This document shows positions 1 to 6,370 of a stretch of DNA of 64,000 nt, piece by piece. The DNA is taken from the NCBI RefSeq assembly GCF_023499215.1, contig NZ_JAKHSK010000001.1, positions 62,001 through 126,000 of the forward strand, given 5' to 3'. The position numbers and the translations under genes were made by a program. The notes under the pieces were generated by a model. That model searched no databases. It was not told the origin of the DNA and worked only from the letters and a program-made list of their open reading frames with translations. The stretch comes from Zunongwangia pacifica (GTDB taxonomy: Bacteria > Bacteroidota > Bacteroidia > Flavobacteriales > Flavobacteriaceae). Each line of letters starts with the position of its first letter. Position 1 is the first letter of the stretch.

Positions 1-487
1 TGGTTTCAAAAGTAAATTTTAAAAACTGTTTGATGCTCCAGGGTAAATCACTGGCAGCAATAATTAAGTATATATCGGTACCATGAATTACCTGATTTAA
101 AAATGTAGTGATTTTGATGGTATTTGCGCCTGCTTTTTCCATAGCATCAATGTACATCTCATAATGACTTTGGTGTTTCCCGTAGAAATTAACATCGGTT
201 TCCTCGGCCAGTACAATTTCATTGATTAAATATCTGGTTTCAGGATTCCCAACCGGGAACCAGGGATTGGTAGTTTTGGTAAGATTTTGCTGTAAAGCTT
301 TTAGTAACGACATAAAATCCCAAACTGCAAAAATGTGGTGCTCCATAAATATTTGCAATTCCTTTGGAGTGGTTACTTTTGAATATAGCGTGTGGTTTAG
401 TAAAGTTTCTACCTGTGGTTTTAAAACTTTATTGATGTCTTTAATCATAGCTTCACTTAAATTTGCCGCAAAAATACTCGCTGGCAT
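1..487 (-). CDS. DUF3050 family protein (3' end cut by window edge)
   Basis: The minus strand reads open from an ATG at 487 to the window edge, giving about 162 residues without a stop. The start is MPASIFAANLSEAM, and further on come the segments FMEHHIFAVWDFMSLLKALQ and WFPVGNPETRYLINEIVLAE, which I recognise as conserved blocks of the DUF3050 family, a compact all-helical group resembling heme oxygenase folds. Family function is not established; the His pair in EHH and the DFM segment sit where a metal or heme site would be in related folds, but that is inference. The C-terminal part is missing because of the window boundary, not because the gene is broken. The gene upstream on the plus strand is a tiny unrelated ORF, so no operon partner is visible. 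Confidence 0.8.
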   Translation of the reverse strand, partial: MPASIFAANLSEAMIKDINKVLKPQVETLLNHTLYSKVTTPKELQIFMEHHIFAVWDFMSLLKALQQNLTKTTNPWFPVGNPETRYLINEIVLAEETDVNFYGKHQSHYEMYIDAMEKAGANTIKITTFLNQVIHGTDIYLIIAASDLPWSIKQFLKFTFET

Positions 488-645
488 GGGGATTTTAAAA
501 TTGTAACAGTCTTTTTGCAAATTGTTAGTAGCAAATTTCGGTAATTCTGGTTAAATTGAAAGATATTATGATTGGATTAACTCATTTTCATATCATTATT
601 TTTTATTCTGAAAAATCTAAAGATTTCCTCAGGGTAGAGGGGGTG

Positions 646-741
646 ATGCCCAAAAAGGAAGTGAAATTAAAAACCAAATGCTGCGAGAAATATAAAAAAG
701 GCAAACGATGTAAGCGCTGCCCTTGTTTTGATCTTTTGTAA
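646..741 (+). CDS. Small Cys/Lys-rich protein (31 aa)
   Basis: A 31-residue ORF beginning MPKKEVKLKTKCCEKY and ending in RCKRCPCFDLL. It has five cysteines and many lysines. The CC...CxxCxC arrangement suggests a small metal-binding (zinc-knuckle-like) or nucleic-acid-binding peptide, and short proteins of this style recur in Flavobacteriaceae. The frame is open upstream to an ATG at 556, but that 30-residue extension looks noncoding. The ATG at 646 is preceded by a purine-rich stretch (AGAGGGGG) that would serve as a ribosome binding site. It stands alone between a minus-strand DUF3050 gene and a minus-strand acyl-CoA dehydrogenase. Function unknown; its being a real gene rests on composition and the ribosome binding site only. 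Confidence 0.55.
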   Translation: MPKKEVKLKTKCCEKYKKGKRCKRCPCFDLL

Positions 742-771
742 CTCGATTTTATCGAATTTGGAATCTAATTT

Positions 772-1953
772 TTAAAAAGCGGGATGTCCTGTAATATCCA
801 TTCCCGTGATTAGCAGATGAATATCATGGGTGCCTTCATAAGTAATAACACTTTCAAGGTTCATCATGTGGCGCATGATGCTGTATTCTCCCGTTATTCC
901 CATCGCTCCTAAAATCTGGCGAGCTTCTCTGGCAATTTTTAAGGCCATTTCAACATTGTTTCTTTTAGCCATGGATATTTGTGCTGAAGTTGCTTTTCCT
1001 TCATTCCTAAGAGTCCCCAAGCGCCAGGCTAATAACTGGGCTTTGGTAATTTCAGTAATCATTTCAGCTAATTTTTTCTGCTGAAGTTGCTTTACCGCAA
1101 TAGGTTTTCCAAACTGAATTCGTTCTTTAGCATAACGCAATGCGGTGTCGTAACAGTCCATTGCTGCTCCAATAGCGCCCCATGCAATTCCATATCTTGC
1201 AGAATCAAGGCAGCCAAGTGGTGCGCCCAATCCGTTTTTTTCGGGTAAAAGATTTTCTTTTGGTATTTTAACATCATTAAAAATAAGTTCACCGGTGGCA
1301 CTGGCGCGAAGGGACCATTTATTATGAGTTTCGGGCGTAGAGAATCCTTCCATGCCACGTTCCACTATAAGCCCGTGTATGCGGCCTTCTTCGTTTTTTG
1401 CCCATACTACTGCGATATCTGCAAAAGGAGCATTAGAGATCCATAATTTCGCTCCGTTTAGTACATAATGATCCCCTTTATCTTTAAAATTGGTAAGCAT
1501 TCCGCCAGGATTCGAGCCAAAATCTGGTTCGGTTAAACCAAAACATCCTATTAATTCACCAGAAGCCAATTTTGGAAGGTATTTTTGCTTTTGTTCTTCA
1601 CATCCGTATGCGTAGATAGGATACATTACCAAAGACGACTGTACCGAGGCGGTAGAGCGTATTCCGCTGTCTCCTCTTTCGATTTCCTGCATAATGATCC
1701 CGTAGGAAATCTGGTCTAAGCCGGCACCGCCATAACTTTCAGGAATGTATGGCCCAAAAGCGCCAATTTCAGCTAAGCCTTTTAGTAAACCTTTTGGGAA
1801 TTCTGCTTTCTGAGCGGCATCTTCTATAACCGGGCTTAGCTCTTTTTTAACCCAGGCGCGCGTCGCGTCGCGTACCATTTTATGTTCGTCGTTCAGTAAA
1901 TCGTCAAGATTGTAATAATCTGGTGCTGTAAAAAGATCTGGTTTCATTTGCAA
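772..1953 (-). CDS. gcdH: Acyl-CoA dehydrogenase, glutaryl-CoA dehydrogenase type
   Basis: 393 residues, normal for the family. It is predicted to oxidise and decarboxylate glutaryl-CoA to crotonyl-CoA in lysine/tryptophan breakdown, using FAD and passing electrons to ETF. The sequence shows the N-terminal helical domain (1-130), the FAD-contacting segment GLTEPDFGSNPGG near residue 140, the mid-domain LWISNA block, and the C-terminal YEGTHDIH motif whose Glu (about 373) is the position of the catalytic base. The RSTASVQSSLVM segment near 98-110 is typical of the glutaryl-CoA subgroup rather than of generic short- or medium-chain enzymes. Translation could begin at the first Met or at Met3 (MKPDLFTAPDYY), which is the more usual family start. 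It is a stand-alone gene with a 50-bp gap to trmN6 upstream. Confidence 0.9.
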   Translation of the reverse strand: MQMKPDLFTAPDYYNLDDLLNDEHKMVRDATRAWVKKELSPVIEDAAQKAEFPKGLLKGLAEIGAFGPYIPESYGGAGLDQISYGIIMQEIERGDSGIRSTASVQSSLVMYPIYAYGCEEQKQKYLPKLASGELIGCFGLTEPDFGSNPGGMLTNFKDKGDHYVLNGAKLWISNAPFADIAVVWAKNEEGRIHGLIVERGMEGFSTPETHNKWSLRASATGELIFNDVKIPKENLLPEKNGLGAPLGCLDSARYGIAWGAIGAAMDCYDTALRYAKERIQFGKPIAVKQLQQKKLAEMITEITKAQLLAWRLGTLRNEGKATSAQISMAKRNNVEMALKIAREARQILGAMGITGEYSIMRHMMNLESVITYEGTHDIHLLITGMDITGHPAF

Positions 1954-2003
1954 TGTGTAGTTTCATTAAATGTAACCAAGTTTTTAATAGGAATCAATAG
2001 AAA

Positions 2004-2726
2004 TTACATTTTCAGATAGAAGGGAGCAACTAATTTTTGATATTCGTTAGTATATTGATGTCTTTCGTGCTCAATTATTAATTCATCCTTTACGACTTCA
2101 ATGGGCTTTGCTCCCAATAAAACAAGACATCTTTTGATTGCAGAAGTAGGGGTTCCTTTTACGTAAGTGATTTTTTCAGGGAAAAGATTAAAGTTACCGG
2201 CAATTTTTAGAAAAACCTGTTCTTGATCCTTAGGGATAATAACGGCTAGTTTCCCTTCTTCGGAAAGTAAATAAGTTGATCCTTCCAATAATAATTCAAA
2301 TGGTAAAGCATCCTGAAAACGGGCCATATCCCTTTCTTCTGAAGCACTTTTGAAGTCTGAATTATAGAATGGCGGATTAGAAATGATAAGATCATATTTT
2401 TCTTCGTCCTGCATTTCTTCTACAAACTCGCCAAACTCGGCATGGTAGCAAAAAAGGCGATCGCCCCAATCACTACGTTCAAAATTTTCTACGGCTTGTT
2501 CGTAGGCGGCTTCATCAATTTCCAGAGCATCTATAAGTTGTGCAGAACAACGCTGTGCCATCATAAGAGCGATGACTCCTGTGCCGGTACCAACGTCTAA
2601 AATACTATCGGTATTTTCGCTAATATCGGCCCATGCGCCTAAAAGAACACCATCTGTGCCTATTTTCATGGCACATCGATCCTGAAGGACTTCAAATTGT
2701 TTGAATTTAAATGGTTTTTGGGACAT
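2004..2726 (-). CDS. trmN6: tRNA1(Val) A37 N6-methyltransferase
   Basis: 240 residues, normal for the YfiC/TrmN6 family, which methylates N6 of adenosine 37 in tRNA-Val using S-adenosylmethionine. The SAM-binding motif DVGTGTG is at residues 44-50, and the amino-methyltransferase motif NPPF at 117-120 marks N6-adenine chemistry. The N-terminal region with GTDGVLLGAW is the conserved family signature. It lies on the minus strand between tsf and gcdH. A palindrome-containing spacer and the tsf terminator separate it from the ribosomal-protein genes upstream, so it is probably transcribed on its own. Confidence 0.88.
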   Translation of the reverse strand: MSQKPFKFKQFEVLQDRCAMKIGTDGVLLGAWADISENTDSILDVGTGTGVIALMMAQRCSAQLIDALEIDEAAYEQAVENFERSDWGDRLFCYHAEFGEFVEEMQDEEKYDLIISNPPFYNSDFKSASEERDMARFQDALPFELLLEGSTYLLSEEGKLAVIIPKDQEQVFLKIAGNFNLFPEKITYVKGTPTSAIKRCLVLLGAKPIEVVKDELIIEHERHQYTNEYQKLVAPFYLKM

Positions 2727-2854
2727 AGATTTAAACTACCTCAGGGCAAGTCCATGAGAGATTTATTAGAAAATTATTTTTTATTTCGAAGTATCCCGAT
2801 CTTTATAGTCATTGGGACGGGCCGAGGTATTTAATCTCGGTTATTAAGTAAAAT

Positions 2855-2886
2855 AAAAAAAACCGCTTCAATTGAAGCGGTTTTTG
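2855..2886 (-). terminator. Intrinsic terminator after tsf
   Basis: A nearly perfect palindrome, AACCGCTTC-aatt-GAAGCGGTT (2861-2882), lies just past the tsf stop. Read on the minus strand it is followed by a long U tract; A and T runs flank both sides, so it could also act on the plus strand. Confidence 0.85.
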
Positions 2887-2909
2887 TCGATATATTTTTT
2901 CCGAAGAAA

Positions 2910-3737
2910 TTATTCTCCTAAAGCAACTCTTTCAAAAGCAACTACAGTAAGATCTGAATCTACAGATTTTACGTATTCTGCAACAGATAATTTGTTGTCT
3001 TTAATGAATGCCTGGTTTACTAAAGTATTGTCTTTAAAGAAACGCTTAATTTTACCTTTAGCTATATTGTCTAACATGTCTTCTGGCTTCCCTTCAGCTC
3101 TTAACTGGTCTTTTGCGATCTCGATTTCTTTCTCGATAGTCGTTTGATCTACACCTTCTTCGTTAAGGGCAACCGGGTTCATGGCAGCAGCTTGCATAGA
3201 AACGTCTTTTGCAGCTTCTTCAGCACCTTCTACGTTTTTAGAAAGACCGGTTAAAACAGCAATTTTGTTACCAGCGTGAATGTAAGATCCTACGAAAGGA
3301 GCTTCTAAAATTTTAAAAGATCCGATCTCGATTTTTTCACCTATAACTCCGGTTTGTTCAGTTAATTTATCCTGAACTGAAATCCCGTTGTAATCTGCAG
3401 CTAAAAGCTCTTCTTTAGTAGAAAAGTTAAGGGCTAACTCTGCAAAATCATTAGCTAGTTTTACGAAATCATCGTTTTTAGCTACGAAATCTGTTTCACA
3501 GTTTAAAGAAATAACAGCACCTTTAGTAGCATCTGCATTTACTTTAGCAATAGCAGCTCCTTCAGAAGATTCTCTGTCTGCTCTTTTAGCAGCTACTTTC
3601 TGTCCTTTTTTACGAAGAACTTCGATTGCTTTATCAAAATCACCATCAACTTCTACAAGAGCTTTTTTACAGTCCATCATTCCTGCTCCCGTAGCTTTTC
3701 TCAATTTATTTACTTCAGCGGCGGTTATCTTTGCCAT
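2910..3737 (-). CDS. tsf: Translation elongation factor Ts
   Basis: 275 residues, normal length. EF-Ts exchanges GDP for GTP on EF-Tu. The N-terminal UBA-like domain contains RKATGAGMMDCKKAL (about 13-27), and the signature TDFVAKND for EF-Tu contact lies at about 82-89. Two core domains follow, ending in the usual VAFERVALGE tail. It sits downstream of rpsB, the standard bacterial order, but separated by a 185-bp palindrome-rich spacer. A strong terminator follows the stop codon. Confidence 0.97.
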   Translation of the reverse strand: MAKITAAEVNKLRKATGAGMMDCKKALVEVDGDFDKAIEVLRKKGQKVAAKRADRESSEGAAIAKVNADATKGAVISLNCETDFVAKNDDFVKLANDFAELALNFSTKEELLAADYNGISVQDKLTEQTGVIGEKIEIGSFKILEAPFVGSYIHAGNKIAVLTGLSKNVEGAEEAAKDVSMQAAAMNPVALNEEGVDQTTIEKEIEIAKDQLRAEGKPEDMLDNIAKGKIKRFFKDNTLVNQAFIKDNKLSVAEYVKSVDSDLTVVAFERVALGE

Positions 3738-3756
3738 AGTTGTTTTAGTTTTTAAT

Positions 3757-3900
3757 CCCTCATGGAGGGTTTAATTCCCCGAGGCTTGCCTCGAAATTGT
3801 ATAAAAAGTTTTCAGACTCAACCTCGCTGGTTTCCCTTGAGGTTCTTGATAGTATGAGTCGTTTAGTTATTTTGTAAAGAAATAAACTAAACGACTCATA
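3757..3900. repeat. Palindrome cluster in the rpsB-tsf spacer
   Basis: The spacer holds several inverted repeats. CCCTC-atg-GAGGG is at 3757-3769, CGAGGC-tt-GCCTCG at 3780-3793, an AACCTC/GAGGTT pair at about 3820-3843, and a perfect 16-bp stem at 3853-3868 / 3885-3900 with a 16-nt loop. The large stem stands right after the rpsB stop but has no U tract on either strand. It therefore looks like an mRNA-stability or processing structure, or a repetitive extragenic palindrome, rather than a plain terminator. Confidence 0.7.
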
Positions 3901-3922
3901 GAGTTTACCAAAATGTTATATT

Positions 3923-4807
3923 TTATTCTTCTTCGTTAGAAGAGGTCGCTTTCTCTAAAGTTTCCTGTTTAGACTCTAATTTAACATCTTTCTTAGCCTC
4001 TTTCATGGCTTTTTTGTCTGATGCGTCTTTAGATGGAACTTCTCCTTCTGCTTTTGGCATTTTTGGAGCTTTCTCGCTTTTACTTTCTTTATCCTCTTTT
4101 TTAGAATCTTTGTTAGATTTTCTATCAGATAAACCTTCTACGATAGATTCTGATACATAAGATACTACTTTGTCGATGGATTTTGAAGCATCATCGTTGG
4201 CAGGAATTACATAATCCACTTCACGAGGATCTGAATTCGTGTCTACCATAGCAAAAATTGGAATGTTTAATTTTTGAGCTTCTTTTATTGCAATATGTTC
4301 ACGAGTAATATCTACTACAAATAATGCTCCTGGAAGTCTGGTCATATCTGCAATAGATCCTAAGTTTTTATCTAACTTAGCTCTTAAACGATCTACCTGA
4401 AGACGTTCTTTTTTAGAAAGAGTATTAAAAGTACCGTCTTTTTTCATTCTATCGATAGAAGCCATTTTCTTAACAGCTTTACGGATAGTAACAAAGTTGG
4501 TAAGCATACCACCTGGCCATCTTTCTGTGATGTAAGGCATGTTTGCTTTTTCAGCTTGCTCAGCTACGATTTCTTTTGCTTGTTTTTTGGTAGCAACGAA
4601 AAGTATTTTTCTGCCGCTGGCTGCTATTTTTTTAAGGGCTTCACCAGCCTCTTGCATTTTAGCAGCACTTTTATATAGGTTGATGATGTGAATACCATTA
4701 CGCTCCATATAAATGTAAGGAGCCATGTTTGGATTCCATCTTCTTGTTAGGTGTCCAAAGTGTACACCTGCATCAAGTAATTCTTTAACTTCTACTTTAT
4801 TTGCCAT
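3923..4807 (-). CDS. rpsB: 30S ribosomal protein S2 with long charged tail
   Basis: 294 residues, clearly longer than the usual 230-260. The first ~226 residues are a complete S2: DAGVHFGHLTRRWNPNMAPY near the start, the RWPGGMLTNF segment, and LPGALFVVDITREHIAIKEA. The last ~68 residues (227-294) are a Lys/Glu/Ser-rich low-complexity tail that is probably disordered. S2 assembles late on the 30S platform together with S1. It lies in the cluster rplM-rpsI-rpsB-tsf on the minus strand, 164 bp downstream of rpsI. No good promoter is visible in that spacer, so transcription from the rplM promoter is likely. Confidence 0.97.
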   Translation of the reverse strand: MANKVEVKELLDAGVHFGHLTRRWNPNMAPYIYMERNGIHIINLYKSAAKMQEAGEALKKIAASGRKILFVATKKQAKEIVAEQAEKANMPYITERWPGGMLTNFVTIRKAVKKMASIDRMKKDGTFNTLSKKERLQVDRLRAKLDKNLGSIADMTRLPGALFVVDITREHIAIKEAQKLNIPIFAMVDTNSDPREVDYVIPANDDASKSIDKVVSYVSESIVEGLSDRKSNKDSKKEDKESKSEKAPKMPKAEGEVPSKDASDKKAMKEAKKDVKLESKQETLEKATSSNEEE

Positions 4808-4971
4808 TTTTGTAATAGTTTACTTTCTGTTGAGATAGCAACAATTAGGTGGCTACTGTTAAGTATGGCCCTAATCGTTTAGATGCTAAACTAACTCTCG
4901 ATAACCATGACCGAGATAACAACAAAATTTTTAATTTAAATGAACTTAATCGGGTAAATACCCAATACATA
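4808..4971 (-). promoter_or_regulatory. rpsI-rpsB spacer, candidate rpsB mRNA leader
   Basis: This 164-bp gap ahead of rpsB carries a small palindrome (GGGTATTTACCC on the minus strand) and two copies of GTTATC, but no match to the TAnnTTTG promoter box on the minus strand. Because S2 commonly controls its own mRNA in bacteria, a leader function is possible. That is inference from position; no known leader class was recognised. Confidence 0.3.
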
Positions 4972-5358
4972 TTAACGTTTAGAGAACTGGAATTTCTTAC
5001 GAGCTTTCTTCTGACCAAATTTCTTACGTTCCACCATTCTTGGGTCTCTTGTAAGTAATCCTTCTGGCTTAAGAGTCGATTTGTTCTCTTCGTTAAGCTC
5101 TACCATCGCTCTAGATAAAGCAAGACGGATAGCTTCTGCCTGTCCTGTGATTCCTCCACCGTACACGTTGATTTTTACATCAAAAGTCCCCGCAGTTTCG
5201 GTAAGATTGAAAGGCTGGTTTACTTTATACTGTAATGTGCTTGTGGTAAAGTAATCGTTAAGATCTTTTTTGTTTACAGTGATGTTTCCTTTTCCTTCAG
5301 AAACATATACACGTGCAACAGCCGTTTTTCTACGGCCAATTTTGTGAATAACTTCCAT
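4972..5358 (-). CDS. rpsI: 30S ribosomal protein S9
   Basis: 128 residues, normal. It starts [19 protein letters not shown] and ends with the basic GQKKARKKFQFSKR tail, whose terminal SKR reaches toward the P-site tRNA anticodon in known ribosomes. Its ATG overlaps the rplM stop codon by one base (TAATG), so the two are translationally coupled in the universal rplM-rpsI pair. Confidence 0.97.
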   Translation of the reverse strand: MEVIHKIGRRKTAVARVYVSEGKGNITVNKKDLNDYFTTSTLQYKVNQPFNLTETAGTFDVKINVYGGGITGQAEAIRLALSRAMVELNEENKSTLKPEGLLTRDPRMVERKKFGQKKARKKFQFSKR

Positions 5359-5813
5359 TACTTAAGATCGTTTAAGTTAATAGTTTTAGGTTTTTGAGCT
5401 TCCTGATCGTGTTCTGATCCTGCATAAACCTTTAAATTACGGAAAAGAGCTGATCCTAATTTGTTTTTAGGAAGCATTCCTTTTACTGCTTTTTCAACAA
5501 GACGCTCTGGCGCTTTTGTAAATAATTCTGAAGCAGTTAAACTTCTTTGTCCACCTGGATAGCCTGTGTGACGGATGTATTCTTTAGCATCCCATTTCTT
5601 TCCAGTTAAGTTGATTTTCTCTGCGTTGATAACAATTACGTTGTCTCCACAATCAACGTGTGGGGTGAAGTCTGGCTTGTACTTACCTCTAAGGATTTTT
5701 GCAACCTTAGAAGATAGGCGGCCTAAAGTCTGTCCTTCAGCATCTACAAGTACCCATTCTTTGGTTACTGTCGCCTTGTTGGCTGATACTGTTTTGTAGC
5801 TTAATGTGTCCAC
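5358..5813 (-). CDS. rplM: 50S ribosomal protein L13
   Basis: 151 residues, normal. It contains the L13 blocks [30 protein letters not shown] and [12 protein letters not shown]13 is an early-assembling 50S protein. It is the first gene of the rplM-rpsI-rpsB-tsf group, with a good promoter 75-105 bp upstream on the minus strand. The stop codon overlaps the start of rpsI by one base. Confidence 0.97.
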   Translation of the reverse strand: MDTLSYKTVSANKATVTKEWVLVDAEGQTLGRLSSKVAKILRGKYKPDFTPHVDCGDNVIVINAEKINLTGKKWDAKEYIRHTGYPGGQRSLTASELFTKAPERLVEKAVKGMLPKNKLGSALFRNLKVYAGSEHDQEAQKPKTINLNDLK

Positions 5814-5887
5814 ACTAAATAAATTTACTTAATAATTAAACATTCCATTCCTGATCCCAAAGTCGTAGCAAGGGAAATTCAGGGGTG

Positions 5888-5918
5888 CAAATGTACAATT
5901 ATAAATTTATATAGCAAA
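5888..5918 (-). promoter_or_regulatory. Promoter of the rplM-rpsI(-rpsB-tsf) group
   Basis: On the minus strand this reads TTTG, a 19-base gap, then TACATTTG. That is an exact match to the Bacteroidetes -33/-7 consensus (TTTG-N19-TAnnTTTG). Transcription would start about 70 bases before the rplM ATG. Confidence 0.75.
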
Positions 5919-6255
5919 TAGCATTTTTATTAAAAATTAGATGTAAAGATTTTGATAGTCAAATATATAAGTTTTGAATATGATGAATAGCACCAATCTT
6001 ATCATATTTAAGGCGGCTTTAAATTGGGCTACCTTTTATTTTATAGGGTAATTGATATTAAATAATTCAATTTTGTCCAATGGATTAGGATAAGATGATT
6101 CAAACTGAAAAACAATTTTTCGAGGAATGTCTGTTGGACTGCCCTTTAAAAGCTTTTCTGATCTCCTAAAACTATAGTTGCCGACTAAATGCGAGGAATT
6201 GCAGGTGAAAGGTATTAATTGATGTTAAATAATTCTTAATGTTGATTTTCGTTGT
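5919..6255. other. AT-rich spacer upstream of rplM
   Basis: No ORF with coding character, no RNA gene and no strong hairpin was recognised in this stretch. It lies between the rplM promoter and a candidate small transcript ahead of polA. Confidence 0.5.
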
Positions 6256-6263
6256 TATATTTG
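6256..6263 (+). promoter_or_regulatory. Candidate -7 promoter box for a small transcript
   Basis: TATATTTG matches the Bacteroidetes -7 box TAnnTTTG. No convincing TTTG lies 19 bases upstream, but TTG occurs nearer (6242-6244). It points into a 22-codon ORF followed by a hairpin. Confidence 0.4.
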
Positions 6264-6273
6264 TGCTTTGAAA

Positions 6274-6342
6274 ATGAATTACATACCATTTTTAGAAAGT
6301 ATAATTTTTAGTGTTAGTCTGGGAGCCTCGTATGCAATGTAG
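6274..6342 (+). CDS. Candidate 22-aa small ORF
   Basis: ATG at 6274 opens a 22-residue frame beginning MNYIPFLESIIFSV and ending at TAG (6340-6342). The peptide is hydrophobic and could be a tiny membrane peptide or a leader peptide. It starts 11 bases after a good -7 box, and its end runs into the hairpin at 6321-6363. I do not recognise it, and the transcript could equally be a noncoding RNA. Confidence 0.25.
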   Translation: MNYIPFLESIIFSVSLGASYAM

Positions 6343-6370
6343 GGTAAAGCAAACGAGGCTTCCTTCTTAT
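6321..6370 (+). terminator. Hairpin, possible terminator
   Basis: AGCCTCGT (6324-6331) pairs with ACGAGGCT (6353-6360), and the stem can extend to 11 pairs with one G-U. The tail TTCTTATT on the plus strand is only moderately U-rich. On the minus strand it lies just after the polA stop but lacks a U tract. Confidence 0.4.

Noticed and set aside
222-506. 94-codon plus-strand frame at the left edge
   Set aside because: It lies antisense to the DUF3050 gene, whose minus-strand translation matches a known family; the plus frame is a shadow.
3853-3900. 16-bp stem behind rpsB as an intrinsic terminator
   Set aside because: No U tract follows on either strand; it is listed as a palindrome instead.
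4849-5058. 69-codon plus-strand frame near rpsI
   Set aside because: Half of it is antisense to rpsI and the rest is spacer; no ribosome binding site or recognisable sequence.
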